Shown piece after piece: positions 1 through 11,499 of a stretch of 64,000 bases of DNA (position 1 is its first letter; every line of letters begins with the position of its first letter). The stretch spans positions 235,434,733-235,498,732 of the forward strand of contig NC_081414.1 in assembly GCF_030272615.1 (NCBI RefSeq). Direction: 5' to 3'. Both the position numbers and the translations under genes were made by a program. The DNA comes from Cryptomeria japonica (taxonomy: Eukaryota; Streptophyta; Pinopsida; Cupressales; Cupressaceae). Under the pieces are notes generated by a model. That model was not told the origin of the DNA, did not search any database, and saw nothing but the letters and a program-made list of their open reading frames with translations.

Positions 1-3000
1 GAGTGCATCTTTGACACTTTCCATTAAAGAATTTTGTGCTTGAATATCAGCCAATAGTGATATTAAGCCATCAAGAGTGCTTCCCTCTTGTGTAGTAGAT
101 AGGCGTGTGGCTCAGTTAATCTGTTCTTGAACTGATGAAATATGAGGAAGGAATAATGTCTGGAGTGTCATTATATCCATCCTGATCTTATGTTCTTCAA
201 TTCTTAGTTCCAATTGTTGAGCCATGAGCTGTTGAAGCTTGGTATAAAAATTCTGAACGGAATTGGGCTCTGGGGTCAACTTATTTGAGAGATCGGTGAT
301 CTCTTTCTCAATTGCATCAGTTTTATTCTTGATTCTTTAATGAATATAGAAAATGTACAAAGTTTCTGAAATAAATAAAGAATATGCTTGAGTTGAGGGG
401 AAAACTCAGTAATGAATTTGACAAGTTTGACTTTGCCAATAGCTAGAGCTTTTTGTACCTCTTCTATCATTTTTGCAGTAAGCTCCTTGTCTTTTAGCTT
501 GCTCAAGTACTCAGATGCATCAACTCCGGATGTTTCTATTTGATTAAGGAGTTCATCTAGTTGAATGTGGATGGCTGCATCGGTTGACACTGTAGTTGTG
601 GGTAGCATATCTGATAGCAGTGTCTTCACCTTCTGAAGTACTTTATTCTTCTTTTGTATGGCCATCTGTTTTTCTTGTTCGGCCTTTTCTTTGCATAGTT
701 CACCAAAATCAATGAGTGCTTGCCCCTTTAATTTTAATATATCTATATTGGGCAACACAATTGGTTTAGATAGATCAACTTTGAAACTATGCTTTTTCAC
801 CTTCTTCTCTTTACCTTTGGTCGGTTGGACCAAGACAATAGCTTGAGAGGTTTGCTGACCCTCGGTAGGTTGCTCGGTAGAGGCAACACTTTGGTTAGTT
901 CTTGTAGCTGCTGTGGTGTCTTTTGGTGTCTCGGTACTGGGTATCTCAGCTACTACATTTTCAGTGCTCGAAGGTGCTTGAGAGGTCTGTTCTAGAGTAG
1001 TATCTTCTCCTGCTGTAGACTTGTGACCTTCGGTGTCTTGTGCTGTATCCTGAGGAGCTTTGGTAGAGACAGGTTGCTTGACTGGTGGATAAGGGTGAAC
1101 TTGTTCTAAAACGGATTCACTAGATACAAGTTTTGCATATGTAGTGCCTTCTATCATTTCCTGCTCCTGTTCCTCTGTATCCATGACATATTCATCAATT
1201 TGAATAGTGTCAGCTAGGTCTTGTTTGGTAACATCAGGACCTTGCTCGGTGACATCAGGATCGTGCTCGGTGAAATCAACGATTTCAACTGTAGGTTGTT
1301 CACCGACATCCTTGATTTTGAAGATTTCCTGCCACTTTTCTTTTGTCTCCTTTTCTACGTCAATATATAGCCCATTCATCAGTTTTAAGGCTCTCTGTTT
1401 GACAAGAAATTTTGAATTGTAGGTTGTCAAATGTTCCTTTATTTCTGCTACAGACATATCAAGAAATAGATGGACTAGACTTCTTTCTCTGATTTGTTTC
1501 TCTGAGTCCATTGCATACTTCCACCTATTATCAATATGCAAGTAAAGTTCATTTGGAAGTGACTTTACTAGTTCCAATGGAGCTAGCCAAAACTTTAGAA
1601 GTGTGCAAATGACAGCTTCTTCAATTTGTCTCTTCTCATCATTATTTCTTGATTCATACTTGACATATCTAAAAGAACCAAATCTGCCATATTCTTTCAG
1701 ATTGGCACAAAAGTTTTCAACGCTGTGTATATTTACCTTCTTGCTCTTGACAATCTAGAATTTGTTGGCATCCTCAGATTCTGTATCACTAGACTCTTTT
1801 GCTAAAATGAGTCTCTGAGTAGATTTCTTGTATGTCTTTGTTACCTTGGGAGCAGTAACACTCTTTTGTTTCTTACTTGGTGATGCAGCTGATGCTCTTG
1901 TGTTAGGTCTCTTTGTTGGAGGAGTCGGTAGGGCCTTTGAAGTGTTCTGTTTCTTTCTTTTTAACACTTTACCCTTAGGCAATTTGGTGCTCAGTGTTAT
2001 AGCTGCCTCTTGAGCTTCTGATTCCTCTTCAGTGATGGAAAGAGTTCCTTTGACAGGTGTAGAGGAAGAATCTTCTCCTAATTTCTTTGACAATACCTTA
2101 ATCATTTTTGTTTCTTTTCTTGTAGCTTTGGGTACTACAATGCTCATTTTTACCTTTTCCTTTACTTCTTCATAGGTTCCATATCTTAGCTCAGTAGTAT
2201 GCCTTGGTAATGTAAGATATGCATCAATTTGTTGTTGTGTGATGTCAAAGTCAATCTCGTAACCCATAGGTAGCAAAGATTGAGTCCTTGGTTCCACAAC
2301 ATTCACATAACAGTAATCAATATCTACCGCAAAACATATATCATCTTTATATTTCTCCACTAGCTGGGGTGGAATTCGGTACCTGTTGTGCATCTTCTCT
2401 TGAAATTTACTAAAATAATCATCCATTATGTCATTGAAATTATCACCTAGTTTCTTGATAAAGTCATTAATCTGATGGTTGATTGGTCGGTGTAGCTCCC
2501 AAACTACTTTACTGACTGATGGAAAGAATTTTTCAAAGTAGAAAAACATACATACAAGAAGTGAACCAAACTTTAGTGTATTTGCCGAGTTGTTCTTCTT
2601 CGGCTTCCTTATTGTGTTCAGGTTCTCAAACAAGTTCTTCAATAACACTTCACATAAGTCAACTTTCATTCCCTTTTTCACAATTTTATAAGCTAAGTCA
2701 ACTGCTGCATAGGGTGCACTGTTTTCCCTTGCTGTTTGGAAGAAACAGTAACCAATTACTCTAATAGCAAACTTAAGTTCTGCATCAGTGACATTGTTCA
2801 ATTTCAGTCCTCTGTAATCAGATTCTACTCCTGTTAAACTAATTAATTCCTTCTGTGATATCATCTTCTATGCTCGGGCATGATCATAGATAGGATAACC
2901 GGTGATCAGATGAATGATTTCCTTGGTTATCTTGAATGGTTGCTCTTCTAGCCACATGAAATCATCATGAACTCTGCTCAGAACAAACTTGACCCATTGG

Positions 3001-3209
3001 GGCTTGAACACACGAGGGTAGGTTAGGACTTCATTCAATCCTTTGATTCTGATGTGTTCATACTTGCTGTTTAATACACCATCGGTACATAGTTCATCAT
3101 AGGTGTCTCTTATCTCAACATGACCAAGTTCTTCAACACGACATTTGGTGAAGAATCTCACATCTTCAACTAACAAGACTCGATCTGGGATGAGTGAAAA
3201 GGCAGTTTT
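1..3209 (-). pseudogene. Large accessory ORF of the TR-GAG-like element, main part
   Basis: Continues the frame that starts at 9536 and is split by Copia-A. One frame runs from 3209 to about 350 with only two nonsense codons (TAG at 2868-2870 and near 1752), then a small frameshift near 330-360, and continues off the window. Visible architecture: an alpha-helical N-terminal region with FKITKEIIHLITGYP (near 2890-2935) and a long helical segment to about 2250; a Lys/Ser/Thr/Pro-rich basic linker (about 1760-2100); a second helical region; a Thr/Gln/Glu-rich linker (about 850-1300); and a helical, coiled-coil-like C-terminus. The ITKEIIHLITGYP segment resembles the Pxx(I/V)xxxLGLP-type signature of plant-transposon / PMD-like domains, but the relationship is inferred. 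No catalytic motif is recognised. More than 1000 codons in all. Confidence 0.7.
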
Positions 3210-3909
3210 TGCAAAGTTATTTCAATTTCAATTAAAGAACAAGTTATGAACTATGTATGCTATAAATGTATATGAGGAATTATGTTGAAGTCTAATAATT
3301 CTGATTTTATCTGCAGGTTTGAAAGAGAGAGATCATTTTATGTTTTTCTATGTCTCCTCCAAATGAATTCAATTGGTATATATATCATTTAGGCAACCGG
3401 TCAATTGGTGTATTGACCGGTCATGCCTTTTAGGCATGATCGATCAATGCACCCATTGATCGGTGCCTTTGTAATTATACTATTAACACAAGGCTGTTTA
3501 TCGGTTCAAAACCTTGATAGCATATTGTAATATAATATAATGATTGATCAAGATAATGAATCGGTTCATGTAAACACCGATAATTCAAAATGCACGATGT
3601 ATGTAATCCAACCGGTGCAGTTGTTAACCACTGTTAATTCCAAATGAAGCGGTGTATGTATTAAGCCCGATAACAAATATGCCCGATGATTAAGCCCGAT
3701 AACAAATGTGGATCGGTGCCAATAGTTATGCACCCGATAGCAAGTATGTATCGGCCAATAACCTGATAACTTATAGCATTTAATATGCTAAGCAATGTTT
3801 GTAAAATCCGATAATCATATGCAATATAAGTTTAGACATGAAGCATGTAAATAACAGAACAAGGAAGGTTAGAAATATCTTATCTTGCATAAGCTACCAT
3901 GCATTAACA
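3210..3909 (-). repeat. Copia-A 3' LTR
   Basis: 700 bp, aligned end to end with 8733-9432. The plus-strand ends are TG and CA. Rich in ATCGG/CCGAT words (about 13 between 3400 and 3830). Contains an imperfect hairpin at 3413-3447 (arms of 15 nt around a short T-rich loop), followed by a second inverted repeat GATCAATG...CATTGATC (3442-3461). Confidence 0.95.
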
Positions 3910-3920
3910 CTCCCTCTTAG
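3910..3920 (-). other. Copia-A polypurine tract
   Basis: The minus strand reads CTAAGAGGGAG immediately before the TG of the 3' LTR, in the position and composition of a plus-strand primer. Confidence 0.8.
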
Positions 3921-4702
3921 CTTTGGAAGATAGATAAGGCAACCTGCATCACATTTCCTTTTCATAACTAAGATAATGTCAATCAACAAAAATCATTTAT
4001 ACATGAGAAGTACCATCAAGACATATGATACAAAATAGAAGAACATCACCTGAGTATGTGACATAAAGTATTATTTTAACATGTGATAAAAGTAAGAGAA
4101 TCATCACCTGATCATGTGAGAAATCACCAAAACATGTGATTTGTAAGATTCATCAAGATATCATCTAACACGTGATATTAGTATTGTCTAATACGCAATA
4201 CTTAAGGATAAGTCTATGAGAAAGGTTAGTTTCTCATCATATCCAAGTTGTGATAAGTGCAATAACACTTGTAAATGTTTATCACAACATAGTCATGGCA
4301 AATCCATGACTTACCAGAGATCCAATCATGATCAATGGTTGAGATATCACCTACACGTGATATCAGTATTGCCTAACACACAATACAAGGATAACCATAT
4401 GAGAAGTGCTTAATTTCTCATTATATCCAAATTGTGATAATGCAATAACATTTGTGCAAATGTTGTATCACAACATGGTCATGGCACATCCATGACTTAC
4501 CAGTGATCCAACATGATTACTGGTTTGACTATCATAAGATCATCACCTTATGATGTCTACATACAAGTGTTCAGTATCTGAGATATTGTCACCTCTTAGA
4601 TATGAACACAGGTGGCAAGAAGCCAAGAGATAGTCCAGACATGACAAAGAATTTTACACATTAAACATCTTAAATATATGTAAGTATAGATTACAAAGCA
4701 GA
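3921..4702 (-). repeat. Copia-A 3' untranslated region with direct repeats
   Basis: About 780 bp between the POL stop and the polypurine tract, without coding potential. It contains many ACATGTGAT / ATCACCTG words (4040-4160) and two diverged direct copies of about 125 bp (about 4215-4340 and 4398-4525), each with ATATCCAA, TTGTGATAA and CATGACTTACCAG. Confidence 0.7.
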
Positions 4703-6951
4703 TTACCTTTCTATCATACCTAAACCCTTTCTGAAGTGATCAACCTTCACTCTGGAAAGTGGTTTGGTCAGAATATCTGCAGTCTGATCTCCTGTACACA
4801 CATATTCTAACTTTATCACATTCCTGTCAACCATATCTCGTACATAGTGATATGGAATCTCAATATGTTTGGACCTGTCATGAAATACTGGATTTACAGA
4901 AAGTTTTATACAGCTTTGATTATCACACTGAATAACTGTAGGTTTCATAGGTTCTCCAAATAATCCCATGAGCAATTTCCTTAGCCATACTGCTTCTCGG
5001 GCAACCATTGAAGCTGTAATATATTCAGCCTCTGTGGAACTCTGAGCTACTGAAGATTGTTTTCTGCTGATCCAGGATATCATGGCTGACCCTAAACTGA
5101 AGCAACACCCTGAAGTGCTCTTTCTGTCAGTCACACTGCCAGCCCAATCTGAATCTGTAAATCCATGTAGATCTATGTCAACCTTTTCATATTTAAGACC
5201 AAGCTTTAGGGTACCTTGTAGATATCTCATTATATGCTTTACTGCAACCAGGTGTATCTCCTTAGGTTCACACATGAACTGACTTAAGGCATTAACAACA
5301 TAGCAAATATCTGGCCTTGTATTTACTAGATACATTAGGGACCCAATCATCTGCCGGTATTGAGTGGGGTCAGTAGGTCTTGATTCTGCTGCTGCTTCTT
5401 TAAGTTTATGGAAGTTGGTTTCCATAGGAGAGGTCATGGGTCTGCAGTTTAGCATTCTAAATCTTGTCAATATGTCCAAGGTGTACTTCCCTTGGTTCAG
5501 TACAATATTATCAGAATTCTGCCATACTTCCAATCCTAGGAAGTAATGAAGAAGCCCCAAGTCTTTCATATCAAATTCTGTGGATAGATCTTTCTTGCAT
5601 TGATCTATTAGGTGATTATCTCCTGTAATTAATAAGTCATCAACATATAAAATTAAAATTAACATATCACCTTTATTTCTTTTGAGGTAGAGATTAGGAT
5701 CTGCATCATTCTTAGAGAAACCCAGCTTTGAGAGGTAGGTGTCAATTCTTTCATACCAAACTCTGGGAGCCTGTTTGAGCCCATAAAGAGCTTTCTTGAG
5801 TCTACACACATGAGACTTTGCATCATGAATTTCAAACCCTTCAGGTTGCTCTAAGTAGACTTCTTCCATGATCTCGCCATTTAGGAATGCTGTCTTAACA
5901 TCCATCTGATGTACCTTCCACCCCTTTGCTGCTGCAATGGCTAGGACAACTCTTACTGATGTGTACCTGGCAATAGGTGCAAATGTTTCTTCGTAATCTA
6001 TTCCTTCCTTCTGTGAGAACCCTCTAGCTACAAATCTGGCCTTGTGTTTTTCAATACTACCATCTGCAACATGCTTGATTTTAAACAACCATTTAGAAGA
6101 CACGATAGACTTCTTGGTTGGCCTAGGAACGATCTCCCAAACATCATTCTTCATAATGGACTGATATTCTTCAGTCATGGCATCTATCCATACTTTATGT
6201 TTGAGTGCATCTGAAACATTGTTAAGTTCAGCTTTAGAGAGATCATTCATAAGTGCAACATAGTTGATGAATTTATTAGGCCTCTTGCTTTCCCTGAAGG
6301 TTCCTGAAGGAGCAGCGAACTTCTGAGCTTCTGCTATAGTTTTGGTGGCCCATAGTGGTCTTTTCTTGTGATTATCTATAGGTGGGTTTTGTTTTTCACT
6401 TATAGTTTCCTCAAGATACTCCCTCTGAAGCTCAAGAGTAGGTTCTTCTTCTAGGTTAGAAGTAGGATTATGAATTTCAGGTTCTATTGTATTTTGAGCC
6501 CTTTTGAAGGCTAAATCTTCTTCGAAGATTACATCCCTACTGAGTTCAATATTTCTCTGTCCTTGTACATAGATTCTGTAGGCTTTAGAAGTTTCACTGT
6601 ATCCTACAAGTATTCCCCTTTTTCTAGAGGGTTCTAGTTTTAGCCTTTTCTCTTTAGGTACATGAATATAGACCGGACACCCAAATATCCTAAGATGGCT
6701 GATATCTAGTTTTTTTTTGGTAAAGACTTCCTCAGGAGTTTTATCTTCAAGGTGTGAATGAGGACATCTATTTTGTATGTACACAGCAGTGTTGGTTGCT
6801 TCTGCCCAAAGGTTCAAGTTTAGATTTTGATCTAGTATCATGGCTTTGGCAGCTTCTACTATGGTCCTATTTTTCCTTTCAGCTACTCCATTTTGTTGTG
6901 GATTATAAGGTATTGATAACTCCCTCTTAATCCCAGAATTTTTACAAAAGT
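4703..6951 (-). CDS. Copia-A integrase C-terminus, reverse transcriptase and RNase H
   Basis: Open from the frameshift near 6952 to the stop at 4703. It begins with NPQQNGVAERKNRT, which holds the integrase catalytic Glu. Next come the GKxxxDIxHLRIFGCP-like integrase C-terminal region, the Copia reverse transcriptase ([30 protein letters not shown], catalytic YVDDLLITG) and RNase H (TDSDWAGS, SSTEAEY) with the terminal ADILTKPL motif. About 710 codons from the first ATG, typical for this part of Copia POL. No stop inside; this is the best preserved coding region in the window. Confidence 0.95.
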
Positions 6952-8085
6952 CTTAAATAGTTTTGATGTGTATTCCCCCCCATTGTCAGTTCTTAAGGTT
7001 TTAATTTTGTTTTCAGAGAGATTTTCTGTTAATGTTTTAAACTCTTTGAACCTACTTAGGATCTCTTCTGATTCTTTACATTTCAGAAAGTAGATCCACG
7101 TCTTCCTGGAGTAGTCATCAACAAAAATTACATAGTACAAAAATGCCCCTAGCGAGGGTACGGACATAGGTCCACATACATCAGAATGAATTAACTCCAA
7201 AACTTTGCTAGTTTTCCTAGTACTATTCTGAAATGCATTTTTGGTATTTTTACCTAAGGCACACCCTTTGCAAGCCTCTGAATGATATTGCTTCAACTTA
7301 GGTAGACCTGTGACAAGGTTTCCCATGGTTGACAAAGCTCTATAATTCAGATGACCTAATCTCCTGTGCCATACTTCATTTGCATTAGTTGCTTCATGGA
7401 TCAATGCTAGATTGGGCTCTGTACATAGCTCATACAAATAGCCTTGTCTTCGACCAATGACCTTAGCGTCTTTGATGGAGGATCTCTTTGGCCAAGCCAA
7501 CACCTTGTTTTCCATGAAGGTCACTCTGTATCCTTGATCTTCTAGTGCTGATATGGAGATTAGATTTCTTTTGATGCCTGGAACATATAGTACTTCTTCA
7601 AGTCGTAGTGACATGCCTGACTTCAGTTTGATGGTGCAGGTTCCAATTCCTCTGACTGGATGTGAAGAATTGTCTCCAATGGTTACTTCCTCATCATCTT
7701 TCTCTATCATGGAGTCTAGTATTTCTCTAAAGCCGGTGATGTGTCTGGATGAACCACTGTCCATCACCCATGAGTTAGATTTGTTTGAAGTATGGCTTGT
7801 AAGTGCTGAGTAGAGGACATAGTTCTCGGAGTCATTTTCTTTTCTAGATTTCTGCACTTTTGCAAATGTGGCTTGCTTCCCTTTCTCCGGACAGTTTGCA
7901 ACATAGTGTTCGAATTTGTCACACCTATAACATTGAACATGTGATAGGTCTTTCTTAGAAGTGTTCTTGCCTTGTTTGGCTTTTCTTTTCTTGAATTGCT
8001 TCTTTTTGTACCTTTTATTGATGTTTGTATTTAGGACTTGCAAGTCTTCATCTATATTCTTCTATTTTATTCCTACTTTGTTCAA
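6883..8085 (-). pseudogene. Copia-A gag zinc knuckle, protease and integrase N-terminal half
   Basis: Same frame as gag, after two stops. Domains in order: a basic stretch; a CCHC knuckle CYRCDKFEHYVANC, where the usual Gly before His is Glu (a G-to-A change); aspartic protease with WVMDSGSSRHIT (near 7750); the GAG-pre-integrase HHCC finger (HRRLGHLN and CKGCALGK); and the integrase core with HSDVCGPM and LRTDNGGEY. A 1-nt deletion near 6952 moves the frame, and the ORF then ends at 6883. Protease releases the particle proteins; integrase inserts the cDNA. Confidence 0.9.
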
Positions 8086-8643
8086 TCAGGATTCTTCTTG
8101 TAGACAGTCATCTCTTAGTCTTTCAAACTTAGGATATTTGGACCTTGCACTGATGCCTTGGACGAATGTGCTCCATCCACTAGGCAACCCATATAAAGCA
8201 ATGAGTGTTAGTTCTTTGTCTCGGATCTCGTAGTCCAAAGTTGCAAGTTCATCTTTTAGAACTAATATCCGCATGAAGTAGGCATTTATTGTCTCCCCTT
8301 TGTTCATGGTGATATGATTTATTTCTCGTTTTAGTGCTAGAGTACGACTTGCATTTGATATCTCAAATGTCTTTTCAAGTGCCTTGAACATTTTATAAGC
8401 CGTCTCCTGCTTTCTAATGATGGGCATTATATTATTTCTTACCCCATCCACTATTATTTTAATAGCCTTATCATTTCCCTCGATCCGTGTGGATTTCTCA
8501 GTTTCATCTTCTTGTTGTGCACTTTTAGTTTGGACATATGAATCAACTTTGTTTTCTCTTAAAATCATTTTGATTCTAAACTTCCAAGCTGAAAAATCTT
8601 CGCTACCTCCGAGTCTATCTTCGAATCTGATAGCGTTGGCCAT
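8086..8643 (-). CDS. Copia-A gag, N-terminal part
   Basis: 185-codon ORF from the ATG at 8643, about 80 bp inside the PBS. Encodes the UBN2-type gag capsid region: an early FEDRLGGSEDFSAWKFRIK segment, a central helical segment, and YGLPSGWSTFV near the end. Gag forms the virus-like particle in the cytoplasm. The ORF ends at a TGA where the downstream frame simply continues (CGA in the intact state is likely), followed by a second in-frame TAG near 8060, so full-length gag-pol would not be made from this copy. Confidence 0.9.
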   Translation of the reverse strand: MANAIRFEDRLGGSEDFSAWKFRIKMILRENKVDSYVQTKSAQQEDETEKSTRIEGNDKAIKIIVDGVRNNIMPIIRKQETAYKMFKALEKTFEISNASRTLALKREINHITMNKGETINAYFMRILVLKDELATLDYEIRDKELTLIALYGLPSGWSTFVQGISARSKYPKFERLRDDCLQEES

Positions 8644-8720
8644 TATGGAAATGTGATGTAGTTTGTAACTTAGTCCTTGAATTTTATCAAAATTGAATAG
8701 CCTTAGGTTCGATTACCTTG

Positions 8721-8732
8721 GCTCTGATACCA
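8721..8732 (-). other. Copia-A primer binding site
   Basis: The minus strand reads TGGTATCAGAGC directly after the LTR. This is the standard plant Copia PBS complementary to the 3' end of initiator methionine tRNA. Confidence 0.93.
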
Positions 8733-9432
8733 TATAAAGTTATTTCAATTTCAATTAAAGAACAAGTTATGAACTATGTATGCTATAAATGTATATGAGG
8801 AATTATGTTGAAGTCTAATAATTCTGATTTTATCTGCAGGTCTGAAAGAGAGAGATCATTTTATGTTTTTCTATGTCTCCTCCAAATGAATTCAATTGGT
8901 ATATATATCATTTAGGCAACCAGTCAATTGGTGTATTGACCGGTCATGCCTTTTAGGCATGACCGATCAATGCACCCATTGATCGGTGCCTTTGTAATTA
9001 TACTATTAACACAAGGCTGTTTATCGGTTCAAAACCTTGATAGCATATTGTAATATAATATAATGATTGATCAAGATAATGAATCGGTTCATGTAAACAC
9101 CGATAATTCAAAATGCACGATGTATGTAATCCAACCGGTGCAGTTGTTAACCACTGTTAATTCCAAATGAAGCGGTGTATGTATTAAGCCCGATAACAAA
9201 TATGTCCGATGATTAAGCCCGATAACAAATGTGGATCGGTGCCAATAGTTATGCACCCGATAGCAAGTATGTATCGGCTAATAACCCGATAACTTATAGC
9301 ATTTAATATGCTAAGCAATGTTTGTAAAATCCGATAATCATATGCAATATAAGTTTAGACATGAAGCATGTAAATAACAAAACAAGGAAGGTTAGAAATA
9401 TCTTATCTTGCATAAGCTACCATGCATTAACA
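8733..9432 (-). repeat. Copia-A 5' LTR
   Basis: 700 bp, same length as 3210-3909. Its internal-side end reads TATAAAG where the other copy reads TGCAAAG, so the terminal TG has decayed. The PBS abuts it. This LTR would hold the active promoter of the element, read on the minus strand. Confidence 0.95.
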
Positions 9433-9536
9433 GTTTTGTCATCTGGTTCAAAGGCGACTTTGGGAGTCAAAGAATATTTCAGTGAGGGCTTCTCTACATT
9501 CTTGACAACTATGGGATCTTGGATCTTGGGCACCAT
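9433..9536 (-). pseudogene. Start of the large accessory ORF (5' piece)
   Basis: ATG at 9536-9534 opens a frame of about 35 codons that ends at the Copia-A insertion. Removing Copia-A with one copy of the GTTTT duplication brings this frame exactly into register with the frame at 3209, so the two pieces are one ORF. A TGA lies in frame a few codons upstream of the ATG, so this ATG is the likely start. It lies about 550 bp downstream of the gag stop, so expression would need an internal start, splicing or its own promoter; none is obvious. Confidence 0.75.
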
Positions 9537-10083
9537 TGTATATTTCAGGTAAAAATTAGCAAACTATTCTTAGGGTTTGACGGTTTACAAACGGCAGACA
9601 CTTCACACTCAACAGATAATAACAATTTGATAAGATCGGTAAACTATCTTAATAGTGCGATGAGAGTTGATGTAAATACCTTGAATTCGCTTGGTAGGAG
9701 GTTTGATTGCCTTGATTCGCTCTGCTTTGCTCTTTCGAAAACTTGGTAAGTGTAAATGACCGTGAAAATGCCTTTAAGTACACAAAATACCTTATCGGGT
9801 TCCGTGCGGGTTAGGTCAAAAACATTAAATGCACTCGATTCACCTTTAACCGATTTACTCTCTTTTTTTCTTTTGAACTGAGTAACAAAATTTTCTTCAT
9901 TTATCGACTTGACAGGTTTCCTGTATTCACCGACTTGACAGGTTTTCTGTAAAGTACTTTTGATAGAATTTCAAACTTAGTAATGCATCTTAACTATGCA
10001 GATTTTGAATTTAGTACATAATAGAATAGGAACTGTTATGATTTTAACCTTCAGAGAATGCAGTCCCTTCATACCTTTACCGA
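9537..10083. other. Spacer between the two ORFs of the TR-GAG-like element
   Basis: Between the gag-like stop and the large ORF start. No coding frame, promoter or splice signal can be supported. Two close copies of CGACTTGACAGGTTT(T/C)CTGTA lie at about 9904-9956. Confidence 0.4.
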
Positions 10084-11437
10084 TTAATTTGGAATAGGAG
10101 CACCTAACTCGATAGGTAAGGTGCTTTCTTCATTTGACACAACTTCCTTCTTTTTCCAAATCATCTTTAATTTTTCTTTTATTTCCTCAGTGTCTCCTCT
10201 AGGTTGATCTCTGCAATCTCCAGCTAAATGTCCAACTTTGTGACAATGAAAACATGCCATACTAGGATTTCTCCATGATCTTCGATTGTTCATTCCAAAC
10301 CTTATAAAACAATTGGCAATAATATGTCCATATCTTCCACAACATTCACACCATATCCTTGTGTTGTAATCCCATGGTACTGCTGCATATTGTCGGTAAG
10401 GATCTGTGTAAGTTCGGTAACCTCTAGTGTTTGCTCGGTGTGCAGACCACATGTAGTTCTTTTGCTTATCCCCACACTTCTTGGTACTATGTCCATATCT
10501 ATTGCAGTTTTTACAAAACCCTTTGAATTTTGCCTTCTCATAATTGTTAACAGACTTTGTCCTACATTGATTAGATGTGTGACCATCTTTATTGCAATTG
10601 TAACAATAACCATTGGATTTAGTGACATTCAGTTGCTTACCTTGTCTGATTTGGCATATGTTGGCAGTGTGACCTTGATTTCCATAGTAGTAGCAAATAG
10701 GCTTCTTTCTTTTGATGTTATTCCTGTTTCCAGCTTGCTTTAATGATTCTCCTCTCTCGGTAGTATGAATTCCTTTCTCAGTAGAGTCTTTTCCTTTGTA
10801 ACCGAGTCCTGCATCTCTATTGGGTCTTCTTGTATTCAGTTGTTCATCCAACATCTTTGATGCTTCATAACTCTTCTTCAGTGTTTCTTTGGATTTCTTC
10901 TCTATTTCAAGTTCATTGGTCAACCTTGATACTTCAAGTTTCAATGCTTGATTTTCATCATTCTTCAGAATTTCTTCATGATGTGCATAACCTAGTTGAT
11001 CTGATAGGGTTTTGTTGAATCCCAATCAACCTTATGATTTCATCATTCTTATCAGATACTAAGACTTCAAGTTGTTGTTTCTCTCTTTCTAGATCTCTTG
11101 CTTTATCCTCAGCTGTCCTTAATGCATCTAGATTTTCAGTCATCTGTGTGCTGAAATGTTCATGTTCTCTTTTCATTGCTTTTAGTTGATCAACCAGTGC
11201 TTTGTTCTTTTCTTTCAATACTCCAATCATTTCTTCAGTTTCTTCAGATATACTGTTCTCAGATGATGTCTCAATTTGTTTCACTAATTCTTGAGATTCC
11301 TGCAAATCATCAAATAATCTTCGTCTTACTTTCAGAGATTTTTGCATTTGCCTTTGCATGTCTGCAATCACTTGATTAGCATGATCCAGCTCTTCTTGCA
11401 GATATACAATCCTCTGAGATTGTTTGTAGCCTTCCAT
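10084..11437 (-). pseudogene. Truncated gag: coiled coil plus five zinc knuckles
   Basis: Two overlapping frames that a single -1 shift near 11020 would join (10976-11437, then 10084-11025). The N-terminal 200 residues or so are a Glu/Lys/Leu/Gln heptad-type coiled coil. The C-terminal part has five CCHC-like knuckles: CYYYGNQGHTANIC (first Cys pair broken), CYNCNKDGHTSNQC, CKNCNRYGHSTKKC, CECCGRYGHIIANC and CFHCHKVGHLAGDC. The UBN2 capsid region found at the start of Copia gags is absent, and the ORF starts right after the PBS. The coiled coil plus knuckles resembles the back half of the Copia-C gag. Likely role is RNA binding and trans-packaging in partner particles (inference). Confidence 0.8.
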
Positions 11438-11485
11438 TGATAAGATCTTTCTCTTTAGGTAGTTAAACCCTTTTCCAAGATAGAC

Positions 11486-11497
11486 GCTCTGATACCA
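11486..11497 (-). other. Primer binding site of the TR-GAG-like element
   Basis: The minus strand reads TGGTATCAGAGC two nucleotides inside the LTR, as in the Copia elements here. This supports a Copia partner. Confidence 0.9.
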
Positions 11498-11499
11498 AT

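Larger units (their letters stand above)
3210..9432 (-). mobile_element. Copia-A: nearly intact Ty1/Copia retrotransposon
   Basis: A 6223-bp element between 5-bp duplications GTTTT (3205-3209 and 9433-9437). Both LTRs are 700 bp. In transcript order: 5' LTR (8733-9432), PBS (8721-8732), gag, zinc knuckle, PR, IN, RT, RNase H, polypurine tract (3910-3920), 3' LTR (3210-3909). The PR-IN-RT-RH order is diagnostic of Copia. About nine differences are seen between the LTRs by eye, all transitions, so insertion is recent. Breaks: two in-frame stops between gag and the zinc knuckle, and one 1-nt deletion near 6952. All main catalytic motifs remain. Confidence 0.95.

Noticed and set aside
9361-9749. 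Plus-strand ORFs at 9361-9749
   Set aside because: They cross the Copia-A LTR border and the antisense of the accessory ORF; no independent support.
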